Below are positions 58,902 to 64,000 of a stretch of DNA of 64,000 bases, in pieces. The notes under the pieces are model-generated. The model ran no database searches, was not told the origin of the DNA, and saw nothing but the letters and a program-made list of their open reading frames with translations. Where the stretch lies: NCBI GenBank assembly GCA_949710005.1, contig OX453274.1, positions 23,598,689 through 23,662,688 of the forward strand, in the 5' to 3' direction. Position 1 is the first letter of the stretch. Every line of letters starts with the position of its first letter. This DNA is from Ricordea florida (Eukaryota > Cnidaria > Anthozoa > Corallimorpharia > Ricordeidae). Made by a program: the position numbers and the translations under genes.

Positions 58902-58928
58902 CTGATGAAGGTCATTGACCGAAACGTC
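58902..58928 (+). ncRNA. Hammerhead-type motif, second PLE subfamily
   Basis: CTGATGA-AGGTC-ATT-GACC-GAAAC-GTC: core boxes conserved, stem II GGTC/GACC, and a palindromic ACGT for helix III. The segment that follows (GAAGTTGTCCGTCCTCG) matches the ends of the palindromic PLE pair, so it is a solo 3' end of that subfamily. Two copies of CAGGCACTGCAACTGAT lie at 58847 and 58890. Confidence 0.5.
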
Positions 58929-59057
58929 TATTTTTCTTAAATTTTTTAACTTTTTTTAGATTTTTTACTGTATATATATATATATATTTTTTCGCTCGAA
59001 GTTGTCCGTCCTCGTTTTCCACAATTGCCTATATATATATATATATATAGACCCCCC

Positions 59058-59104
59058 CTGATGAGTGGGCAACCACGAAACAGGCTTGTAGGGATAAACC
59101 TGTA
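59058..59104 (+). ncRNA. Hammerhead-type motif, solo PLE 3' end
   Basis: Same CTGATGA / GTGG-GCAA-CCAC / GAAAC / ACAGG-CCTGT / GTA core as copies A and B. The 3' tail (CTACTTCGCTCTACGTTCAC, then ACTTTTACA) matches the tail of copy A and ends in (AT)n at 59195. No coding sequence is attached. A further truncated tail in inverse orientation is at 59223-59270. Confidence 0.6.
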
Positions 59105-59189
59105 GTTTGTTTGTGTTTTTTCTCCCGCAACAACTACTTCGCTCTACGTTCACGTATTGAGCACTGTTTTACGATTAATCAACTTTTAC

Positions 59190-59194
<5 letters not shown>

Positions 59195-59230
<36 letters not shown>

Positions 59231-59309
59231 CGGGAGAAGAAAACACACAAACAAACTACACGTTTATCATATATACATTTATATATACATTTATATATAT
59301 GTATATATA

Positions 59310-59349
<40 letters not shown>
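59195..59349. repeat. (AT)n tracts around a PLE tail fragment
   Basis: AT runs at 59195-59222 and 59304-59349, with TATACATTTATA repeats between. Confidence 0.9.
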
Positions 59350-59354
<5 letters not shown>

Positions 59355-59524
59355 CGGTTATAAAATGCCTCAAGCCAACAAAGAATGCCACTGCGTCAGG
59401 AGGATCAATGAAGATTCACAGTCCAAGCCTCACCACAAAAATGAATTTAAAAACGTTAGATAAAGCAAGGACGGACAACTTCTGACGATAAAAAAGTTAA
59501 AAAGTTAAAAATTTAATAGAAAAA

Positions 59525-59550
59525 ACGTTTCGGTCTTAGACCTTCGTCAG
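59525..59550 (-). ncRNA. Hammerhead-type motif, left arm of palindrome
   Basis: On the minus strand: CTGACGA-AGGTC-TAA-GACC-GAAAC-GT, stem II GGTC/GACC, with palindromic ACGT as minimal helix III. An extra A sits between the core A9 and stem II, as in some natural hammerheads. Confidence 0.5.
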
Positions 59551-60134
59551 TTACAGGAGAAAAAGGACGGAAACTAAGTTTAAATACGGTTACAGTGTGG
59601 GAGATTACATACCGAAATGAAAAATACTATCGTGCTATTAATACATCGTGATTAATACAATACAGGGAAAAAAATGCAAAACGAGAAATACAATGCTGTA
59701 CTATAAATTACGTCATACAGGGTGATAATTAATAGACCAAACGAAAAAGATACAATGCTGTGCATAAATTACATTATAAAGCGGGATAATTGCAGAACTA
59801 GGTTAAATTCAACCTAAAAACTAAAATAGTTAAAATAGATAAAACGGACTCTTGCAATGCGGTAAATATTACGGGAAAACTAGTTTACAAAGATGTGCAG
59901 AAGAAACCTACGTTTACGCTGGACAGGGTTAATAACAAAATCCCAAATCGAGGCCTTTGGAGCATTAAAGGGTTGACAAACAACAAAATCCCTGGAGGGG
60001 CCCTTAAACAATAAGCTGTAATAAGATCCCAGGCAGGGCCTTTGAGCATACCTAACACCCAAAGAGCTGGCAAAATCCAAGGAAGGGCTTTTGGACTGCT
60101 TTATGGCGCAAACGCATATTTACACAAGAGAAAG

Positions 60135-60821
60135 TTAATTATAACAAATTCTGTTTTTGGAGTGAAATTCTTTTCTTTTATTTAAGCCATGGGGAGCCAT
60201 AGAAAACAGTTGAGCACTCCAATAAGCCTCTTTCGTAATTAAAAACCTATCGATCTCGTCTAAGTCATTAGGGGCCTGCACCTGATCAATGCATTGGAAT
60301 TCAAAATCATCCAAGGAGTGTGGAATTTTATTGAAATGTACTGCTACCTCACAAGTGGTTTTGTTTGTGAGCATAGCAGACTTGTGGTTACGAAACCTAA
60401 CCCGAAAATCGGTGGTAGTTGATCCTACGTACTGTAAACGACATTTCTTGCAGGAAACTAAATAGATCACGTTTTTAGAATCACAAGAAAGCCTTGAATG
60501 AATGGTGTATTTTCTGCACGTTCTAAAACTTAGAAATGATTTAGATTCAACAAAGAAATTTCGACAGAGATCGCATCTATTTCTTTCACATTTAAAGCAG
60601 CCATTGTTTGGCTGAATTGTTTGTCCCTCATCGGCGGTTTTAAAACGAGATGGTGCTAATAATTCTTTCAGGTTTTTTGTTCTACGAAAAGATGGTATGA
60701 TAGAGCCTTGAGGGAAAAGTTCTTTCAATTTAGGGTTGGATTGCAAAATCAACAAATGCTTTCTAATTATGCTACTCACATTAGGCAAGTTAGGATTAAA
60801 TGTGAGAACAAATGTTCTCAC
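60135..60821 (-). CDS. PLE GIY-YIG endonuclease region, left arm (5' truncated)
   Basis: 228 codons, open. It begins in the PLE linker (FVLTFNPNLPNVSSIIRKH, SIIPSFRRTKNLKELL), then a cysteine-rich zinc-like segment (CFKCERNRCDLCRN, FRTCRKYTIHSRLSC), then NVIYLVSCKKCRLQYVGSTT with FRVRFRNHKS: the GIY-YIG nuclease with both tyrosines, G, R and H. It ends SKNRICYN. The reverse transcriptase is missing, so the element cannot move on its own, but the nuclease frame is undamaged. PLE endonucleases nick the target for reverse transcription. Confidence 0.88.
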   Translation of the reverse strand: MRTFVLTFNPNLPNVSSIIRKHLLILQSNPKLKELFPQGSIIPSFRRTKNLKELLAPSRFKTADEGQTIQPNNGCFKCERNRCDLCRNFFVESKSFLSFRTCRKYTIHSRLSCDSKNVIYLVSCKKCRLQYVGSTTTDFRVRFRNHKSAMLTNKTTCEVAVHFNKIPHSLDDFEFQCIDQVQAPNDLDEIDRFLITKEAYWSAQLFSMAPHGLNKRKEFHSKNRICYN

Positions 60822-60828
60822 ATTTAAT

Positions 60829-61428
60829 CCTAAATTGAAAGAACTTTTCCCTCAAGGCTCTATCATACCATCTTTTCGTAGAACAAAAAACCTGAAAGAA
60901 TTATTAGCACCATCTCGTTTTAAAACCGCCGATGAGGGACAAACAATTCAGCCAAACAATGGCTGCTTTAAATGTGAAAGAAATAGATGCGATCTCTGTC
61001 GAAATTTCTTTGTTGAATCTAAATCATTTCTAAGTTTTAGAACGTGCAGAAAATACACCATTCATTCAAGGCTTTCTTGTGATTCTAAAAACGTGATCTA
61101 TTTAGTTTCCTGCAAGAAATGTCGTTTACAGTACGTAGGATCAACTACCACCGATTTTCGGGTTAGGTTTCGTAACCACAAGTCTGCTATGCTCACAAAC
61201 AAAACCACTTGTGAGGTAGCAGTACATTTCAATAAAATTCCACACTCCTTGGATGATTTTGAATTCCAATGCATTGATCAGGTGCAGGCCCCTAATGACT
61301 TAGACGAGATCGATAGGTTTTTAATTACGAAAGAGGCTTATTGGAGTGCTCAACTGTTTTCTATGGCTCCCCATGGCTTAAATAAAAGAAAAGAATTTCA
61401 CTCCAAAAACAGAATTTGTTATAATTAA
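60829..61428 (+). CDS. PLE GIY-YIG endonuclease region, right arm (5' truncated)
   Basis: By eye identical to the left-arm protein from PKLKELFPQGS to the stop. It lacks the 22-residue stretch between FNP and the LKELF block that the left copy has (it reads TFNPKLKELF), so it is truncated or template-switched slightly further downstream. The frame extends upstream through the palindrome centre to 60736, but that part is the antisense of the left copy. Confidence 0.85.
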   Translation, partial: PKLKELFPQGSIIPSFRRTKNLKELLAPSRFKTADEGQTIQPNNGCFKCERNRCDLCRNFFVESKSFLSFRTCRKYTIHSRLSCDSKNVIYLVSCKKCRLQYVGSTTTDFRVRFRNHKSAMLTNKTTCEVAVHFNKIPHSLDDFEFQCIDQVQAPNDLDEIDRFLITKEAYWSAQLFSMAPHGLNKRKEFHSKNRICYN

Positions 61429-62012
61429 CTTTCTCTTGTGTAAATATGCGTTTGCGCCATAAAGCAGTCCAAAAGCCCTTCCTTGGATTTTGCCAGCTCT
61501 TTGGGTGTTAGGTATGCTCAAAGGCCCTGCCTGGGATCTTATTACAGCTTATTGTTTAAGGGCCCCTCCAGGGATTTTGTTGTTTGTCAACCCTTTAATG
61601 CTCCAAAGGCCTCGATTTGGGATTTTGTTATTAACCCTGTCCAGCGTAAACGTAGGTTTCTTCTGCATATCTTTGTAAACTAGTTTTCCCGTAATATTTA
61701 CCGCATTGCAAGAGTCCGTTTTATCTATTTTAACTATTTTAGTTTTTAGGTTGAATTTAACCTAGTTCTGCAATTATCCCGCTTTATAATGTAATTTATG
61801 CACAGCATTGTATCTTTTTCGTTTGGTCTATTAATTATCACCCTGTATGACGTAATTTATAGTACAGCATTGTATTTCTCGTTTTGCATTTTTTTCCCTG
61901 TATTGTATTAATCACGATGTATTAATAGCACGATAGTATTTTTCATTTCGGTATGTAATCTCCCACACTGTAACCGTATTTAAACTTAGTTTCCGTCCTT
62001 TTTCTCCTGTAA

Positions 62013-62039
62013 CTGACGAAGGTCTAAGACCGAAACGTT
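62013..62039 (+). ncRNA. Hammerhead-type motif, right arm of palindrome
   Basis: Exact inverse of 59525-59550: CTGACGA-AGGTC-TAA-GACC-GAAACGT, followed by T-rich sequence and GTTGTCCGTCCTTGC. Confidence 0.5.
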
Positions 62040-62110
62040 TTTTTCTATTAAATTTTTAACTTTTTAACTTTTTTATCGTCAGAAGTTGTCCGTCCTTGCT
62101 TTATCTAACG

Positions 62111-62148
<38 letters not shown>

Positions 62149-62155
62149 GAGTCCC

Positions 62156-62202
62156 CTGACAAGTGGGCAACCACGAAACAGGCTTGTAGGGATAAACGTG
62201 TA
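62156..62202 (+). ncRNA. Degenerate hammerhead-type motif
   Basis: CTGACAA-GTGG-GCAA-CCAC-GAAAC then a helix III region ending ACGTGTA. The core G8 is A and helix III is mismatched, so this copy is probably inactive. It is flanked by AT-rich tracts on both sides. Confidence 0.45.
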
Positions 62203-62213
62203 TATATATATTT

Positions 62214-62406
62214 AGTATAAATCTACTAGCGTTCTATCACAAATACCGCGCTCTGATTGGCTACGCTACCCACTATCTATTCTGTGATAGTTAGTGAGTA
62301 GCGCTTCTTCACGTTTTCGAAGTGTCCGTGAAGAAGATTTAGACGGTTTACTGGCCGAGGCTGTTCCAGAAAAGACAAAATTTTGAACGACTAGTAGATT
62401 TATACT
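62214..62406. repeat. Small inverted-repeat element, AGTATAAATCTACTAG ends
   Basis: AGTATAAATCTACTAG at 62214-62229 is exactly inverted at 62391-62406. The interior contains GCGCTCTGATTGGCTACGC and a short palindrome around ATCTATTCTGTGATAGTT. Likely a MITE. Confidence 0.75.
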
Positions 62407-62407
62407 G

Positions 62408-62523
62408 AAACAATTAGATTATACTTAGATTATACGCTCTCGATTTCTATGCGTGATAGTTGACTCGGGCTGCGCCCTCCTAAACTATCGCGCGATAGAA
62501 ATCTCGAGCTCATAAACTAATTG

Positions 62524-62526
<3 letters not shown>
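62408..62526. repeat. Palindrome with AAACAATTAG ends
   Basis: AAACAATTAG..CTAATTGTTT outer arms, and inside CTCGATTTCTATGCGTGATAG against the inverted CTATCGCGCGATAGAAATCTCG. It directly adjoins the previous element. Confidence 0.75.

Positions 62527-62527
<1 letters not shown>

Positions 62528-62564
<37 letters not shown>
62528..62564. repeat. (AT)n tract
   Basis: Pure AT run. Another is at 62673-62702. Confidence 0.95.
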
Positions 62565-62566
<2 letters not shown>

Positions 62567-62601
62567 CGTGAGAAGTTGTAGAAAACACTGCTTAAATCTG
62601 C

Positions 62602-62650
62602 CTGATGAGTGCGTAAGCACGAAACTCAGAGTTGCAGGGAATCATGTGTG
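62602..62650 (+). ncRNA. Divergent hammerhead-type motif
   Basis: CTGATGA, stem II GTGC-GTAA-GCAC, GAAAC, then a helix III region resembling the copy A/B loop (TTGCAGGGAATCATG against CTTGTAGGGATAAA). The core boxes are intact. The helix III partner strand is less clear than in copies A and B. It lies between two (AT)n tracts with no PLE coding sequence. Confidence 0.45.
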
Positions 62651-62668
62651 TTTTCATTTAGTAACCCA

Positions 62669-62702
<34 letters not shown>

Positions 62703-62705
<3 letters not shown>

Positions 62706-62954
62706 CGTATTAATAAGTGGCAGTCGCGCGGAACGGCCTGGTTTCGAAAACATGAAAGCGAGGCCTGGTAGGCCAGCTGAACCTTGAAGCGCACATAGAT
62801 TTGTATTATATTGGAGTGTCTTTGCTGTAATCACTACGCGGAGATATTTGAAATTTTTATCTTTTGAAAAATAGCTGGGTAAAAGGTTCCCTTAGTCTTT
62901 GTAGGTGACAACTTTGACGACAAGAATATTTTCTACTCGGAGATTAGCTGAGAG
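62703..62954. other. 5' flank of the THAP ORF; transposon end possible
   Basis: Contains GGCCTGGTTTCGAAAAC and GAGGCCTGGTAGGCC at 62731-62775, which could belong to a terminal repeat of the THAP-encoding transposon. The partner end is outside the window. Confidence 0.3.
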
Positions 62955-63647
62955 ATGCCAACACATTGTTGCGTTCCGTTGTGTACGAAGAAGGATAAGC
63001 GAAGCGAAGATACTGGAGAAAAGATATCCTTTTTTCGTTTTCCAGACGATCCAAGTACTAGAAAGCAGTGGATCCATGCCATTAGAAGGGATGTAGGCAA
63101 GGACTTTTCTATATCGGAAGGAACAAGGGTTTGTTCGAGGCATTTTAAGCCTGAAGATTTGAAGAAAAGTCTTAATGGAAGGATCAGTCCCAAACCAGGA
63201 GCTGTGCCAAGTATCTTCGCATGGAAACGAAGTTCTCCTCGCAAACGGCCACCGCCAACTCCACGCTTCACAGCTACAACCGTTAGAAACAATTTAGCAT
63301 CAGAATTCAGCGAAATTATGCATTCGACGACCGAATTCAGCGAAGTAACATGCAATGATTCGTCTTCTACCAATACGGCCGACGGGACGTCTTTTCCGGA
63401 AACAGCAGAAATACCGCAAACACCGGAGCGACAGGAGAATAATAATATAATAACTGAGCTTCAAGAGAAGCTATATGCAGCTCTTTTAAAAATTGAAGAA
63501 CTGGAAACAGTGGTTTTGCAATCAAAAGAAAAAATTGTGGATATGGAACAGAAAAACAAGCAACTAGAGGAACAGATGTTTTCATTAAGAAACATCTCAT
63601 CAAATGACTCGTTATTAGCATTTTATACGGGGTTTTATGAATTATGA
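62955..63647 (+). CDS. THAP-domain protein, N-terminal part of a transposase
   Basis: Residues 1-90 form a THAP zinc-finger domain: start MPTHCCVPLC (C-x4-C), SFFRFPDDPSTRKQWI with the conserved FP and W, RVCSRHF (C-x2-H) and the closing GAVPSIF, a match to the AVPTIF box. A proline/basic linker follows, then a leucine-zipper-like coiled coil (ITELQEKLYAALLKIEEL). The frame stops with FYEL-TGA, but the following DNA continues in other frames into a transposase helix-turn-helix, so the stop is probably a frameshift inside a longer THAP-DDE protein (ISL2EU/Harbinger-like). THAP domains of such elements bind the transposon ends. Confidence 0.85.
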   Translation: MPTHCCVPLCTKKDKRSEDTGEKISFFRFPDDPSTRKQWIHAIRRDVGKDFSISEGTRVCSRHFKPEDLKKSLNGRISPKPGAVPSIFAWKRSSPRKRPPPTPRFTATTVRNNLASEFSEIMHSTTEFSEVTCNDSSSTNTADGTSFPETAEIPQTPERQENNNIITELQEKLYAALLKIEELETVVLQSKEKIVDMEQKNKQLEEQMFSLRNISSNDSLLAFYTGFYEL

Positions 63648-63649
63648 GA

Positions 63650-64000
63650 CTATGGTGGCGTTTTACGACTTTTAGGATCCTGGTACCAGGGAAGAAAACA
63701 TAATTACTGGTTGTCTGGAAAGGAAGTTGCTGGCAATGCTAAGCCTGTGAAACAAGGAAGGCCAAGGTCTCTAAAACCAGTAGATGAGTTCTTTTTGACA
63801 TTGTGTAGACTGAGGCAAGGTTTTGCCGAGTTACATTTAGCTCACTTATTTAACGTTTCTCAGCCAACTGTTAGCAGAATCTTTATTTCTTGGATAAACT
63901 ATATGTATTTGAAACTTGGTCATATAAATATTTGGCCTTCTAGAAAACTAGCAAATGAGACAATGCCTCAGGATTTTAAGGCAAAGTATCCAACCACAGA
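63650..64000 (+). pseudogene. DDE transposase (HTH part), frameshifted, runs off the window
   Basis: After FYEL the shifted frame gives TMVAFYDF, a TAG, DPGTREEN, then another one-base shift and YWLSGKEVAG, GRPRSLKPVDEFFLTLCRL, FAELHLAHLFNVSQPTVSRI (a helix-turn-helix as in HTH_Tnp_4), and LANETMPQDFKAKYPTT, where the DDE_Tnp_4 domain normally begins. At least two frame changes and one stop make this copy inactive. The catalytic residues are beyond the window end. Confidence 0.7.

Larger units (their letters stand above)
59448..62116. mobile_element. 2.7-kb palindrome of two head-to-head PLE copies
   Basis: 59448-60734 is the reverse complement of 60829-62116 (about 1287 bp per arm), with very few differences, for example GTGCAG/CTGCAT near the end of the coding region. 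The 94-bp centre contains PLE coding sequence present only in the left copy and an inner 18-bp-arm palindrome (60793-60830). Each arm holds, from the centre outward, the endonuclease part of a PLE, a 3'UTR of about 600 bp and a hammerhead-type motif. The right arm ends in (AT)n. Confidence 0.95.

Noticed and set aside
59179..59391. Frames rich in YIYIYI
   Set aside because: Translation of (AT)n microsatellites.
61483..61683. 66-codon frame, mirrored at 60080-59880
   Set aside because: Lies in the PLE 3'UTR and is duplicated only because of the palindrome; no motif.

Overview
The window is a piece of animal nuclear genome, most likely cnidarian (coral or sea anemone). It is AT-rich, host genes are cut into small exons with GT..AG introns, and most of the DNA is transposable elements of types common in anthozoans: Penelope-like elements (PLEs) with hammerhead-type motifs, L2/CR1-like LINEs, DIRS-like tyrosine-recombinase elements, Gypsy, Merlin, Helitron, and a THAP-type transposon. 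There are no bacterial operons, and I found no rRNA, tRNA or CRISPR. The taxonomic call rests on remembered family resemblance, not on a search.

Layout. 0-5.3 kb: a three-exon minus-strand gene for a small predicted secreted protein; its 4.4 kb second intron holds a 5'-truncated LINE, two PLE end modules and a fold-back repeat. 6.2-12.7 kb: a 6.5 kb DNA transposon with CACTG termini and repeat-filled ends, containing a 668-bp tandem duplication and several fold-back elements. 12.7-16.8 kb: little recognisable. 16.9-20.4 kb: a complete Merlin transposon with a D-D-E transposase and an 8-bp target duplication, inserted into one copy of a small tandem repeat. 21-25.3 kb: a decayed DIRS-like retroelement interrupted by a 1.4 kb TIR transposon. 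26.1-30.7 kb: a complete Gypsy LTR retrotransposon with one open gag-pol frame. 31.3-35.2 kb: a Helitron fragment interrupted by a PLE, then a LINE with one nonsense codon.

35.1-44.5 kb: a minus-strand gene of at least eleven exons (coiled coil, a central region recalling cnidarian DUF6589-type proteins, and a C-terminal RING-like motif). Its last exon runs into the LINE, its central exon is frameshifted, and intron 1 holds another LINE. 45.4-47.4 kb: a transposon with 85-bp TIRs carrying a broken zinc-finger ORF, inserted next to a tyrosine-recombinase relic. 49.8-53.4 kb: the kinase domain of a receptor-type tyrosine kinase, in which I could not find the exon normally coding the DxWSxG segment.

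53.5-62.7 kb: a cluster of PLE copies with GIY-YIG endonuclease ends, hammerhead-type motifs and (AT)n tracts. It includes a 5'-inverted copy and a nearly perfect 2.7 kb head-to-head palindrome. 62.9-64 kb: a THAP-domain ORF followed by a broken DDE transposase that leaves the window.

The most interesting signals are the repeated hammerhead-type motifs at PLE 3' ends, the PLE palindrome and 5' inversion, the Merlin and TIR insertions that can be undone on paper to an intact empty site, and the newly assembled small secreted-protein gene.
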